This document shows positions 35,001 through 47,037 of a stretch of DNA of 64,000 bases, piece by piece; position 1 is the first letter of the stretch, and every line of letters begins with the position of its first letter. The notes beneath the pieces were generated by a model, which searched no databases, was not told the origin of the DNA, and worked only from the letters and a program-made list of their open reading frames with translations. The stretch comes from Emergomyces orientalis (Eukaryota; Ascomycota; Eurotiomycetes; Onygenales; Ajellomycetaceae), in NCBI GenBank assembly GCA_002110485.1, contig MOWL01000088.1, forward strand, positions 62,001 through 126,000. The letters are read 5' to 3'. The translations under genes were made by a program, and so were the position numbers.

Positions 35001-35037
35001 GGTTGGAGGATTCGACAGCTCCAACGGTACTCGACAT
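32036..35037 (-). CDS. Hybrid sensor histidine kinase / response regulator
   Basis: Predicted cytosolic fungal hybrid histidine kinase of 968 residues. Residues about 50-260 form a GAF-like sensor region. The HisKA box SLSHELRTPMQGVVGMLD contains the phosphoacceptor His. The ATPase domain shows the N box (FINALKFTESGN), G1 box (ISDTGTGIPEDF) and G2 box (KEGLGLGLLVAKGL). A Ser/Pro-rich linker follows, then a receiver domain with the acidic pair LVAEDNKINRR, phosphoacceptor Asp in VILMDLWMPDMDGY, conserved Thr/Ser in AVSADVT and Lys in YMTKPYKL. One intron: exons 34035-35037 and 32036-33939, which join in frame at Gln-Asp. No membrane segment was seen. It would feed a phosphorelay through an HPt protein. 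I do not assign a numbered fungal class. Confidence 0.93.
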
Positions 35038-36599
35038 TGTCCTGCGAACTGTGCGACCTCATGCAAACCCGACAACTTCTATTCTACGCGACAGAAAAGG
35101 GTCTCTGGCAAGATTGTTATAGGGTATTCGAGAGCTCGAAATGGCTGGAAATTCTCAGGCTCGAGGGTAGCATTCCTAGAAAGCTGTAGAATATACAGAG
35201 CATGCTCATCTGCGCAGAGAGGGGCTCATCCAATAAATCACTGGAGTCCAAGTAACCTCCGGTATCGGTTGTAGTTGTGTGGTGAGGATGTGGAATAGTA
35301 AACGTAGGCTGGTGGGGACGAAGATCTGGCCGGGCTACTTATTTCCTTTCGAGGACATGCGGATGGTGAGGCGATTTTGATATAGCGACCTATGTAAAAA
35401 AGGGGTATGGACAATAGGGGTAAGTTTGTCGTTCGTCCACAGGTCGTCCGACGTCCTACCAGGTCGGGGTTAATCGCAATCAACCAGGGGGGAGTAAAAA
35501 ACGAAGATTTTCTGGTGCACGATATATGGGGAAGTTGACTTCAAGCAAAGGGATTGATTATAAGAATAAATAAAATAATAATAAAGACAAACAAGTAACA
35601 ATGATGGGGGGTATATATCAATGTATAGCTGGGTGTAGAGCGAGGGGGAGAGAGACAGAGAACGAGGGAGCGAGTTTGTCGGGAGGGCGGAGAAAGCAAC
35701 AGACGAGAGTTAAAGAGGGGCACGCGAAGTAGTTTAAAAAAATAAAAAAAAAGGGACCGAACAACAACCCAGACCGCAGCAAACATGCAACAAACAAGCT
35801 ATAGGGGGCGTGTGGACACGCTTCAGCACCACCACAACCATAACAACAACTGGTGGTAGTATTCTTATATTTCTTATTGGGATGAGCAAGAGGCTGCTCT
35901 GTCCAGTTGGTCCACCAAAGAACAAGCAAAAGCACCTGTGATATTCTGCTTCCCTGTGGAGAGAAAAAGGAGGGATCTTCTCCAGGTGGATTCTCACCAA
36001 TTGATGCTAACAAATTATCCTGTATTTCTCAAAAATCTAGGCCAAATACTCTCTGTCAGCTTGGGCCTGGCGCAGCAGCCGACAACTCAAGGACTCAGCG
36101 CAGGGGGAGCCCTAGGCTGTACACACCAGGGCTGGGCGCATTATTTACTCCGTACTCCGGCATTCATCCAAATTCCCGCCTGAACGCAACCGCCCTCATT
36201 TTTGCTTTTGAACACCCGCCGTAATTATGGGGCATTAAGCCTCCAAAAAGTAAACAGCGCAACGCCTCCTCTCGTTTCCCGTGAGCAGTTCAGGGTGCTC
36301 TTGCGCGAGTGCTCAGGCGCTATTTCGCTCTAGTGCGAGCTTTAGCCACCCTCCAAAAATTTATCATTGGCTACAAACAGTAAAAATGGACGGGGGCGCG
36401 GTGATGAGCCCGTTGTGGGTCGAGTTTGTGTTAGGGATGGCAAACACCCACCATTGATCATGAAAACGACTAGCAATTCTCACCAGCCTCGGGTAATACA
36501 AACAAAAATGCCAGTCCCAAAGCCTTCGTTTCGCTCAGACTAAAATCAACAGCATCAACCCCTAGGGACTGAAATTCAACTATACAACTGGAAGCTGGC

Positions 36600-36983
36600 T
36601 CACAGTATCCCATTCTCTTTTTCGTAGCGACATAAAGACGTTAAGGGAGACGAGAAATTACCTGGGGTCGGTCGACTTCGGCTGCCTATATTAGTATTGT
36701 TGACCGATACCCTAACCTCAAGTAAGCAAAACTGAGGAGATGAAGCCCGCTGAACAACAATAAAAGAATACCTCAAGCCAAGCCGCAGATCCTTAGATCC
36801 TACCTTTAGGGGACCTGGTTCCCCAGATTCGTTCAATTCTATCAACTTCAAGAGATTCACTCGTCGAAGTTCATTTTGCCCATCATTGAGGTAATCTATC
36901 AGTTGAGCAACTCGGGTTTCCGGGGTCGATCTGGTAGGGCTTCGCCCTGAGGTATTTGATAGGTTCACGCGCCATGTTTGCAA
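36600..36983 (-). CDS. Possible small gene of unknown function
   Basis: A minus-strand open stretch has coding-like composition in RVAQLIDYLNDGQNELRRVN followed by a Leu/Glu-rich segment to about 36810. It could be an exon ending at a GTAGGA donor near 36803 and joining a TTGTTCAG acceptor near 36750. No ATG starts the frame, so an upstream exon would be needed. No family recognised; it may be chance. Confidence 0.2.
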   Translation of the reverse strand: MQTWRVNLSNTSGRSPTRSTPETRVAQLIDYLNDGQNELRRVNLLKLIELNESGEPGPLKVGSKDLRLGLRYSFIVVQRASSPQFCLLEVRVSVNNTNIGSRSRPTPGNFSSPLTSLCRYEKENGIL

Positions 36984-38436
36984 TTATATGAGTGACAAAC
37001 TAAGAAAGCAAGCAGATAGAGGAGATGGCACAGGTGGAGAGGGAGGACAAAGTTAGACCAAGAGAGAATCAATGAAGATGTGGGTGCGGATGTGAGCAGC
37101 GGGGTGGCAATGAATGGATGAATTACTGTGTATAACGTGAAGAGGTATCCATGGATATACCATGCGCTAAACCTAATTTCCCCCAACCTTGAACTCTGGA
37201 AGGTTACTCTCTACTAGGGACGGACTGAGAACTGAGAGGGTTAGGTATGTACATGTACAAAATAACTCCGATCCCTTCCATTGTCCTCTCTACCTCATAA
37301 GAGGAAAATTCATTCAGTTCTCCCTGGCTTCGTCAAAATATCCATGTACTACTGACACGGGCAAGAAAATAACCCCTCAAGCAAATAGTCAAGCCTCGTT
37401 CCCCGCCGTCTTTTAGGACACCACAGTAGTGACATTGCACACCACCTGGATGCCAGTCAAATCGGCTGTCGTGTCCTTGGAGACGGTACGGATCCCCCAA
37501 GAGAAAAACGCCCGGGGACTGCATGGCTCCTCGACCGTAGGAGGAACCGATCAAGATATTCAAACTGAGATGCAATTGGGCAGATGTCCGATTAGGTTAC
37601 TTGGTGAAAACATCAATTCATACTTGTGCAAAGCGAAAAGGTGATGATCCTTTTTTGCCCGTAGATTGGTAGAATTTCCGCAAAATAAGATCGACTGATT
37701 TGACCTTGGGGATGCTAGCTAGCCAGTCTGAATGAATTCAGTTAATGGCTACTTCAAAATGGCTCAATTTCTTCCGCCGACAAGACATGAAAATATTTGA
37801 AGCAATCTAAGGATGGATCTGTTGGCATGCTATGCTGAAAGGCTAGTTGCTTTGTTGCTTGTGCAAGAAAAATCAGACCAGGTTGGCGGCGCCGAAAAGA
37901 AAAAAAAAGGTTAATAATAACAATAATGGGTCATTAACATAACCAAAATGCACCATCTCGAGCGCAATGCAGCAAAGCCCTTTTTAAAACGTTGGATGAT
38001 TCTGCCAGCTGAGCGAGGGTACAGTTCAAAATGAAAAGAGGCGTAGGAAATGTTCAGGCAGGAGTAGAATTGTCTATCTAAAAACAAAAAACCAGATCCA
38101 GCCAAGGCATCCGACATGAAAAGAAGACACCGAGGCATGCGATCAAAATCGTGGCTTCAAAACGGCGGTTTAGGTGTTAACATTTCCTTGGTAGTATCCC
38201 GTCTTCTGGGCACTGGCCTGTAGCAATGGATTGGTTGCGGACGGAAGAAATGACAAGTGTCATAATGTCACCAAGATCATGTTCAGAGAAAATAGCAAAA
38301 CAAATGAACTCTATCGCCCTGGTATAATCTGATAAACATTTGTTGAACAGTTGTTCAAAGATAAAAAGAGTTTCTTGAGGTTCTCCTTAAAACAAAATCT
38401 AGCCCTAAACCCGTTTTGGAACAGGGATAGGGTTAA

Positions 38437-38451
38437 AACCCTAAACCCTAA
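38437..38451. promoter_or_regulatory. Double telo-box upstream of RPL36
   Basis: Two overlapping copies of AACCCTAA (38437-38444 and 38444-38451) lie 150-165 bp upstream of the RPL36 start codon. Further CCCTAAACCC and inverted AGGGTT words are at 38403-38434. Telomere-repeat-like boxes bound by Tbf1-type factors are known at ribosomal-protein promoters in many fungi, so this is a plausible activator site. Confidence 0.65.
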
Positions 38452-38601
38452 GCCCTCGTTTCTCGCTACGCACTTGAGCCGCATCCAACCAAAACCTTCC
38501 GCGGCCAACGCTGGCACTTCAACCTCCGACGACAACGACAACGACAACGACGACAGTCCTCCGCACCACCCATCACCAACACCCCGTCATCAACGATCGA
38601 G

Positions 38602-39635
38602 ATGGCGAAGGAACGCTCTGGTATCATCGTCGGCTTGAACAAAGGCCATGTACGTTGAAAATTCATCCCTTTCACCCTCTCCTCCCTGCCGCTGGCGAGC
38701 TTCTGTTCCTGGAGCGCCTATTCCCCAATTCCTCTACATCCTGCAGAATGGGAATTATCACAATACTCTATATCCCGCTGGCTCTGGATCTTCATATACT
38801 GCCCAATTTTTCGAGCTTTTTTTCGTGATAGCCTAAGCTAGAAAGGAAGCCAAAAAGAGTTTTTTTTAAAAAAAAAAATTGGATATTAGACATGGACACT
38901 ACGAGCGAAAACTGACAACTAGCTCTTTTGCGTCCGTTTAGAAAACTACGGCCAACCCGACAAAGCCACGCATCTCGCGGACAAAGGGCCACCTCTCCCG
39001 CCGCACCAAGTTCGTCCGTGATATCGTCAAGGAAGTCGCCGGTCTTGCCCCATATGAGCGCCGTGTCGTTGAACTGTTGAGAAACGCCCAGGACAAGCGG
39101 GCCCGCAAGCTCGCAAAGAAGCGGGTGAGTGCATATTTCTTTTACTTTTGTATTAAAATTTTTGCCTTGGTTAGATTGTGATAGCCTCGTGTGGTTCAAG
39201 AGGTGGAGGGGGGATGGATAGAAGGGGTTTGGGGGAGGGAAGAATGGAAAGAGAACAGAGAGAAGAGGAATCTCCGTTGGATACGCGCCTACAACACAAA
39301 TTGAAAGCTGGTCAACCTTCATTGAATTGCCTATGATCGATCTATATACAACGACAATTTCGAAGACAGAACTTCTCACATTTTGAGCCCGAAAAGAAAC
39401 AATCCCACAAGACCAGCAGGAAGACGAAGGACATTCAGAATCAAACACCAGAAACGAAGAAACTGAGAAGAAGCCGGGGCAACCTCATATCACATACATA
39501 TTTATACATACCGAAGAGGAACTATCGCTAACACACCCCTTTCTTTCAATATAGCTCGGTACCTTCGGCCGTGCCAAGAGAAAGGTCGACGAGATGCAAG
39601 AAGTCATTGCTGAGGCAAAGAGAGCCGGCCACTAA
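38602..39635 (+). CDS. RPL36: 60S ribosomal protein L36 (eL36)
   Basis: Predicted 103-residue large-subunit ribosomal protein eL36. The exons 38602-38649, 38942-39124 and 39555-39635 join in frame to give MAKERSGIIVGLNKGH, then KTTANPTKPRISRTKGHLSR, PYERRVVELLRNAQDKRA and the C-terminus KVDEMQEVIAEAKRAGH. Length and sequence are normal for the family. The introns of 292 and 430 nt are long for this window, as is common for fungal ribosomal-protein genes. I looked for box C/D snoRNAs in them and found no convincing pair. The upstream region has telo-boxes and an ACAACG repeat. Confidence 0.97.
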
Positions 39636-40649
39636 ATTTCCTTTTTTTACCAGGGAAAGGGCTGGATGCGTGGGGAGGGAAGGGGGGTTGTTGTTGCTGT
39701 TTGTTGCTCCTTGAATTGAGGGTTTGGTGTCATGGTTACCATCAAAACTTTTTTTTCCCCTTGTTTTTTAATATTAACAGAAATGAAATCTGAAGATAAA
39801 AATATACCGTACATATCCAGTCCTTTTTCACTTTTTTTCTTTTCGCTTTTGAACGACATTTTCCAGGCTATTTTCCATCTTCTGTACTAGATACGGCTTT
39901 TGCTCTCAACTCCTCCTTTCACACGGAAAACCCGAAGCTCAGAAAACGTTGGAGGATGTGGCACAATCAATTCCAACTGATATCTGCGAAAAAACTGCGA
40001 AAAGACCGCCAAAAGGAAAAAGACCGAGGCAGCATAGGGGGTACTAGAAATGGAACCAACCAGGATAGCTACAAAATCCAACTCCCCCCTTTCTGTTACC
40101 TCTGTTCCTTTTTCGTTTCACCATAGGAATGCTTCAGACAACCAACTACAGCTCTTGGAACTACAGTTACTTTCAAACCTTAGAAATCTACTCTTTCCCC
40201 CCCTTCAGCTATTGAGTGGGACGAGGATTCGAAACGCAAGAAGAGCAAGCGCTTGAAAGTATTCCAGGTAAAGTGAGCTCAACTTGATTGGGAGCAGGAG
40301 CCGTACAGCTTCCGCGAATATATTGCCCGGACATTGTAGAGCCGGCAGCACATATTTTTACAAACCTCGTAATGTAAACAAACATCCCTAACAGAAGCCA
40401 AAACAAAACAAAATAATGTATCTACCATGTACTGTACAAAAATTACTACAAATTCACACCCATCCAAAAACCCAAACACGTCCTAATGGGGAAATCCCAG
40501 AAAATCCCAACGAAATGCACTACATTAATCAGCTGTAGAATCTTCTCAAATTCATAATCATCATGTCCACATTGAATTCTAAAGTCATCATTTAAAAAAT
40601 ACAAAATAAACCTACACCGTCCAATCAGCATATTAAATATAAGATCGGT
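39636..40649. other. Convergent 3' region
   Basis: Lies between the RPL36 and UBX gene stop codons and should hold both 3' untranslated regions. T-rich homopolymers near 39635-39850. No gene seen. Confidence 0.6.
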
Positions 40650-42327
40650 CTACTTCTTCCCCGGCAACTTCAACCACTTCGGCACCCCACCCCCTTTCCT
40701 CCCCCCAGAACGGCCCTGATCACCATCGCCACCACTGCCACCCAACCTCTGTAACGACGATTTATCCTCCTTCCCATCATCGACAGGAACTGCAGCAACC
40801 TCCCGCACTTTGAGCTGACTAGCCACCTGCCTAAGTTCAGGGCGGAGTATACGCATATGCGTCGACGCGCTCTTCGCCTTTGACGATACATCATCCGCCC
40901 AAGAGAAATTCACTAGTACACGACCGCTCATGCGCAGATCGCGAATGAGTAATTTCTCAGCCACGTCCGGGATTACGGATTGGTTTTTATTCGTCGGGTT
41001 TAGTGAATGCTGCGTCCCGCCGCCGCCGCCGCCAGCAGCGAAGAATGATAACGAGAATTTCTCGTTCGATAGAGAACTATCCAGGCAACTTCTAACAAAC
41101 GCATACAGACCCTGCGCCGTGTCCTCCTTGGTGAACTTGGAGACCACCGTGCTTTGGTCCGGGAAGCGGATCTTGACCTCGACGTCTGCAATGCTGGCGA
41201 GCTTGGTTTCCTGGGCGGATGCTTGTGCGGCTAGTTCTGCGTCGGTGGGTAGGCGGTTGGGACGGGTGGTGCGGCTAAGGTGGCGTTGGTGGGCTTTTGC
41301 GTGATCAAGGGTGGGGACGTAGTCACGTTCGTTGAAAGGGGTTTGAGCTGATTGAGGTACTGTGCTTGAGGGTGGTGCGTAGACGGTAGTAGGTCTCGAG
41401 GATACAAGCGTCGTTGGTGAGGGGGGTTGGGCGGGGTCATTTGTAATTTGTTGGTGTTGTGGTGTGGCTCTCGGCTCGGGAGTAATGTCTGTATTATCGG
41501 ACGGTGTTGATATAGACGTGGATTCGGGCTCCTCTGGGCCTGACGAAACGGGAGTTTCACGGTTGGAGCTCTCAGCAGCCATAGCACCATCTTTATCTCC
41601 TTGCTCCATGGACTTGAAGTACTCCTCAATTTCCGTCATTGCTTCTTCAACAGGCTTATCTGTCGTCCGAAAGCTTAGTCTGAGTAGCGTACTCCCGCTA
41701 TTGAAACCCAGTTGCCCAAGAGTTCTCTGTAGATCCGTAAACGACGATAATTCCCTCCCTACAACTTGGACAACAGGAGATTGATAAAACAACCGTCCCG
41801 CGCCAGTGGTGGCTGACGGCACCCCTCTAGCAGTCAGGTTCCTCGTCGTCCCATTCCCCGCCACACCAGCTTCGAATTTCCGCAAAACATGCCATAACGT
41901 GGTATCACTTGGGAATTTATCCGTTAGACGGCCATTTGGAGCACCTTGGGCCTCTGTTTCGGGCAGCTGTACGGCAACGGAGACGACGGAGGGGGAGCGC
42001 GAGAGCTGTACGAGTTCAAGTTTGGCACCGGAGCTTAGGCCAGACAGTCGTATAGATAACGAGAGGTCTATCTGCTTCTTCTGATGTCTTAAAAGGAAAA
42101 GGATGGTTAATAAGTAGTAGCTAAAGTAGGATACAGAGACAGATATGTCTGGAGTGTAAAGAGATGCGCCACATGACAGACAGCACTTACTTGAGTCCGT
42201 ACTGGCGGGCATCAAGCCCAAGCTTAGAACATGCTTCTGAAAGTACCTCAGTGAGATGTTTTGTAGGACTGACCTTGACAGTAGCCCTTCGAGCAGCGGA
42301 GTCTATCACAACAACGTGTGAAGCCAT
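40650..42327 (-). CDS. UBX-domain protein of the TUG/ASPL type
   Basis: Predicted Cdc48/p97 cofactor. The N-terminus MASHVVVIDSAARRATVKVS begins a TUG-type ubiquitin-like fold continuing through an intron into KQIDLSLSIRLSGLSSGAKL. A second ubiquitin-like block includes LPSDTTLWHVLRKF-type sequence (PSDTTLWHVLRKFE). A Ser/Thr/Pro-rich linker and a UBX-like domain (VEVKIRFPDQSTVVSKF, then YAFVRSCLD) follow. The C-terminus is basic and Gly-rich (GGGVPKWLKLPGKK). Exon 1 runs from 42327 to about 42206 and the second from about 42087 to 40650; phase restores LKHQKKQID. About 520 residues. In animals TUG/ASPL binds p97 and regulates vesicle traffic; the fungal role is inferred to be Cdc48 regulation. 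Confidence 0.88.
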
Positions 42328-42786
42328 GGTGAGGAGCAAGAGTATTTATGATGCGGGCGAGGGATGGCGGGAGATTAGAGAGATATACTGCTAGAGGCTT
42401 ATATGGCGGGATGCAACAACGCCAAGCCGCGACATTTCTCGCAGCTGCCTTGAAGTTAACCAACTATGGAGTGGAGCAGTCCGTATGGCCCAGTTTATCT
42501 AAAAGTTATATGACGTTTATTAAAGAAGTAAGTTTCTGTGCAATATTGTGTTGGAAAGGTTTTATATGCTGATAACTCCCATACGGAGTATATTTCAAAA
42601 AGATGACAAATTTAATCATAATTTAAGAAGTTTCTGGGCCATTCTCAGCTCAGCACAGCAAGACAGTGATTTAGGCCATCCATATCCCACTCTATTTACT
42701 TCTTATGTGCTTACCAGCTCCATAGCAAAGATATTATCAAATATTCAATCAAAAGACGCATACAGCTCCAATATTGACACAGATCA
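42328..42786. other. Short intergenic region
   Basis: UBX gene promoter and hemerythrin-like gene 3' region. No gene seen. Confidence 0.6.
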
Positions 42787-43750
42787 TTACACAGCCAGCT
42801 GTTTATGTTCTCCACCAGGAGTGCAGCTGGCAAAGCGCCATCGGCCCGAGTGCCACATGGGCACAACATTGTTAACGAAAGTTTTAGCCAGGCCATTGAT
42901 CGGCGGGAAAACTCCATGCCACATGCCGCCCTCGAAAGTGACTGTTTCCATATTCAAGAAGAAGACGGGTACGGTGTTTAGGAAGAAGCTAAAGTTGATT
43001 TGTTTTTTGCCTAGAAAGGTGATATCAAAGTTTAGATCCCATACGCAAGTTTCAAACGGAGGGGTCCTTGAAGAAGGAGGGGGATGGGCAAGAAAGAAAG
43101 CGAAAAACAAAAAAAATAAAAGAAAATTTTACCAGCAGCGTTAGCAATCGATAGGATATCTATAGGGTTCTCCTCAGTGCTATATCTAGCGAGGTCCACG
43201 ATGGCAGGCGGCTCAGCCTTCAGATGAATGTGCAGCGGCTCCTTAAAGGAGTCCATAATGGCAATCAGCTCAGTGGCAGAGAACGCGGCTCCTTTTTCAT
43301 CGAGATAATTTTTCATCCGGTCCATCCCGCCATAAAACAATTCATGCTCCTGCACAGCATCCTCCATCAAACCAGTCGTGCCAGCCGCCTTGTTGATGTT
43401 GGGGAAAAGATCCGTCTCCTCATAGTGATGATGGGTCTTGACACATTCGATCCAAGACTGGCAGTAGCCGACAAAGTCTGACTTGTCAGTGGGCTTTTGG
43501 AGGCGGGGAGCTTGCTGGTAGATGCTGTTGAAGCCGCGGATGAAAGCGTTGTGACTAAGAGCCATGTGGGATGCCTCGATGGTGAACGGGTCTTCCTAGA
43601 GAGTACATCAGTAAACACGCTCTGGCCCGCTGGATGCAATTTGCGAATTGATATTTACGGGCTACACACGTTGCCTGTTAGGAACTTTGGCGTGGGTATT
43701 ACGGCCAACGGCGTGTCCGTGTACATAGGGGGAGGAGTGTTGCTGGCCAT
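42787..43750 (-). CDS. Hemerythrin-like (HHE) domain protein
   Basis: Predicted 258-residue protein with a hemerythrin/HHE four-helix domain that would bind a di-iron centre. Metal-ligand-type motifs are ALSHNAFIRGFN, CVKTHHHYEETDLFP (His and Glu), VQEHELFYGGM and FKEPLHIHLKAEPP. The C-terminal segment ETVTFEGGMWHGVFPPINGL and VVPMWHSGRWRFASC is typical of the fungal branch. Exons fitting phase: 43670-43750, 43133-43595, a 9-nt exon 43058-43066, and 42787-43010. Without the 9-nt exon the frame would stop at 43032. The start MASNTPPPMYTDTP matches the Pro-rich N-termini of relatives. Role in oxygen, nitric oxide or iron handling is inferred only. Confidence 0.88.
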
Positions 43751-45341
43751 GTTTTGATGTGCAAACTCTGTAAGCTAGTCGATGAAGTTACCGTGAGAAA
43801 GCTTTCTGATAGCAGCGGGAAAATGCCGTTGAGGGAGTCGCTTGAGCAGCGGTCGTGTTTAGCAGAGGTGTGTTGGTATGGATATGTGTGTAGAAATTAG
43901 ATGTCGGAGCATCGGTGCAGTGTCAAATTGGGAACAAGCAGCTCTTTATATTGCGCCTGAATACCATTGGCACTTATTCATGACCTCGCGCCTTTTTTTT
44001 CTTCTTTCAGCTTGATGACAATGCTGAGAAACTTGGATTTGTCATTTCATATTAATGCTGGCCAGCAGGGACTACTCCGTGGTTAGGCCTGCTCTCAAGG
44101 ATGAGTTGAAGAATTCACCGATGTGCATAAGTCTAGGATTCAGCCAGGTTCGAAGCCTCTCTTTATGGCTATATCAACCAATGATGAAGAGCGGATAAAC
44201 AACAAACGGATGGTCGGGGTCTAGGCAGTGAAACTAACCAGCCGAGCCGCAGAAGGCCAGGGCGGGATTGTCCACACTATATATGTATCAGCTTCGGAGT
44301 TTTTCAGCTGCGATTTTGTTGACTATCAAAAATGTTGACTCCCGCTAAAAGTATATAAAAATATAAATATATATCTCTATTTAGCCTAGCATGAGCCCCC
44401 ACACTCACTGATTAAGCATCGTCCCAAGGTTGCTTGGGGACAAACTTGAAGCCCAAAATTTCTATTAAAAATAGGTAAGCCTCCAGGGCTCTAAAAGAAA
44501 AGTGCAGCATCTAAAATAAAACAGCAACCATCACATATATTGACCTACTAATAAATAAACAAATCCTGGGATAACGAAAAGTACCCGACACGGCATCGGC
44601 CGCCAGTAACATTCAGTTGCCACACCTTGTTTTCTCTCCCCTCCTCAGGGAAATTCATCGGCGATTGGGCGGGATAGGCAAAGCGGATACTTACCAGCAG
44701 TTAGTTTGCGAGATCACTGTCTCACAAGCGGGGATATCGGCTCAAATCCCCGCGAGAAGCTATCATATTGACAAGAGACGTTGACTGTAAGGAAACAAAC
44801 CAAACATTCAAAGAAACGTAAAATGGAGCCTTGCGGAGGAAGTAATTATAAAGGATCAATTGAGGGTAAATATGTTACGATAATCCAAGCACAATTGCAT
44901 AGAATTCCTGTTATAGAAACCTGCCTGCCACATATATAGAAAACCGTCTCTATACAGGCCTGGATAGCCAATAATTCTGAGTTATACGCCATTTAATAAA
45001 CATAATCATATTTATTCCAAGGTGTCCTTTGCTTTGTCTTGTTGGTGCTGGAGGTTCGTGGTTGTTACAAATGTCCAGGCAGAAATAGCAGCGACGACAA
45101 ATAACGAAGCTGCTGACTACTTCGGGGTGGCCCGAGCTCAACGCGTGTGCTGCAGCAACCTGGAGAAGAGACAAAGACAGCTTCAAACTATCACGAAACT
45201 ACGCAACATTAACCATCACCACTACCTCTTACCGCTACCAACGCTGATAATACCCCCCGACTGCTACCTCTGCGCTGCTATAGATCTCCCAGATGCCCAT
45301 TGCACCAGTTAGAGACTGATTGTTTATCTATCTATCATATC
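43751..45341. other. Intergenic region
   Basis: Hemerythrin-like gene promoter, AT-rich DNA, and the PUP3 promoter. A perfect 8-bp inverted repeat (GCGGGGAT, 10-nt loop, ATCCCCGC) lies at 44728-44753. Two tRNA B-box-like words occur but do not fold as tRNAs. Confidence 0.6.
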
Positions 45342-46243
45342 ATGGTAAGCTGTTCCACCGTCCACCAACCAACCTCGTGCGATCTATCTAACACCTTCCG
45401 CTACGCAATAGGGCTCCCCCTTCGATATAAGTATACATCTCCTCCCCCCCAATTATCCCTCCTCAGCCCAAATAATATATCCTTTGAACCACTCTAACCA
45501 GCTCCCCCGCGGAAAATCCCAAAACAGATGGCGGTGCCTGCGTCGCCATGGTCGGCAAAGACTGCGTCGCCATAGCCTGCGATCTACGACTGGGCCTCCA
45601 ATCACTCACCGTCTCCAACAATTTCCCCAAGATCTTCAACTACGCCCCCTCCACGTATCTAGGCCTAACAGGTCTCGCCACGGATGTCTCCACCGTCTCC
45701 GACGTCCTCCGTTACAAAGTCAACATGTACCGGCTGCGTGAAGAGCGACAGATCTCCCCGCAGACACTGGCCAACCTGGTCAGCTCGAGTCTGTATGAAA
45801 AGCGCTTCGGGCCGTATTTTGTCAGCCCCGTGCTGGCGGGGATAAATAATACGACAGGCAAGCCGTTCATATGTGGGTTTGATAGTATTGGGTGTATCGA
45901 TTTCGCGAAGGACTTTATTGTCAGTGGGACTGCGAGTGATCAGCTGTTTGGTACCTGTGAGGGATTGTGGGAGCCGGATCTTGTATGTCTTGTCTATCCT
46001 CTTTTTTTGAGGGGGTTTTTTTTTTTTTTTTTTTTTTTTGAAAAGGGGCTTCCATGGGCGGGGAATAGCATGCGTCATTTTACTAACTACGTCGAATAGG
46101 GACCCGATGACCTCTTCGAGACCATCTCCCAAGCGCTACTTAACGCTGTTGATCGAGACGCCCTTTCAGGCTGGGGAGCCCACGTTTACATCATAGAAAA
46201 GGACAAAGTCACAAAGCGATTGCTCAAGGGTCGACAAGATTAG
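45342..46243 (+). CDS. PUP3: 20S proteasome subunit beta type 3
   Basis: Predicted non-catalytic beta-3 subunit of the 20S core, 206 residues. Conserved sequence: NGGACVAMVGKDCVAIACDL, GLTGLATDVSTVSDVLRYK, SSSLYEKRFGPYFVSPV, DFIVSGTASDQLFGTCE, and DLFETISQALLNAVDRDALS. It ends KRLLKGRQD. The gene begins with an exon containing only the ATG (45342-45344, donor GTAAGC). A 19-nt exon follows (45412-45430), then 45528-45982 and 46100-46243. This gives MGSPFDINGGACVA, as expected for the family; every other acceptor loses the frame. The last intron has a run of about 24 T. Confidence 0.96.
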
Positions 46244-46992
46244 AAGGGTGTTCGTTTTTTGTTTTTTTCGTACTTTACCATAGAGCGGAAATCTATGACA
46301 TGGAAGAATGGGGGAGAAGGTCAGAGAGCTCAAGACCCGCGTTTTTTCTTATTTATTTGTTTTCGCGCTTCGATAATTCTGATAAATGGGAGTCATGGTC
46401 ATGATTTATTTTTCAAACCTCTTTTACTTTTCAAACCTCTTTTATTTATTTCTCTCCCTTCTTTGTAAGCTTTCGTGGATTTATTTACGAAGTGGAGATA
46501 GATAATATTGCTGCTTCTGAGTATTTGGACTGGGAATAGATGGAGTGGGAGGTTATTCTTTTCCATGGTAATGAGGCAGAACTGACTCCCATACGGCACA
46601 AGCAGTGCGCCCACAGATACATGCCTGGGGAATTGTGAACTCGATTCCGTCAGAGTATACGTCTAATATGTCGCTGGTATAGAAATGGACGTTTCCGCGA
46701 CTGATGCCCCTAGCCAAATTCAGTCATATAGGAATGAATGCCTCACAAAATCTTAATTAGGATTATATAAATGCGAACAAACCCTTTTCCCTTTTCATTT
46801 TCAACTTCATCCCGTTACATTTCCCACATGAAACTAGCTCAGATATACTAATTATATATATATAGATATATATGTAGATGTCACTTAAAATTCACCCCCG
46901 AAATCAATTCATCTGCTTAGCAAAAAGCCGAAACACATCACTACATCAAAAAGACAGCCCAAACGAAGAGTAGAAAAAAGGCCGGCAAAGAT

Positions 46993-47034
<42 letters not shown>

Positions 47035-47037
47035 ACT
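46244..47037. other. Convergent 3' region
   Basis: Lies between the PUP3 and NAA25 stop codons; 3' untranslated regions of both. Ends in a 33-nt poly-A tract. No gene seen. Confidence 0.6.
47000..47032. repeat. 33-nt poly-A tract
   Basis: Uninterrupted A run on the plus strand. On the NAA25 coding strand it is a poly-T tract beginning 5 nt after the stop codon. Confidence 0.95.

Larger units (their letters stand above)
35038..38601. other. Large intergenic region
   Basis: 3.5 kb between the histidine kinase and RPL36. The left part is the kinase promoter and leader, with a purine-rich stretch at 35630-35760. A possible small minus-strand gene lies near 36600-36983 (listed separately). The right end is the RPL36 promoter with telo-boxes. 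Confidence 0.5.

Noticed and set aside
38650..39554. Possible snoRNA in the RPL36 introns (both contain GTGATAGCCT)
   Set aside because: The shared word is not a proper C box (RTGATGA) and no C/D pair with terminal stem is found.
44147..44157. Perfect tRNA B-box word GGTTCGAAGCC
   Set aside because: No 5-bp T stem, acceptor stem or anticodon arm can be drawn around it.
44697..44760. tRNA-like stretch with GGCTCAAATCC
   Set aside because: The T stem does not pair; the sequence is better explained by a simple 8-bp inverted repeat GCGGGGAT/ATCCCCGC.
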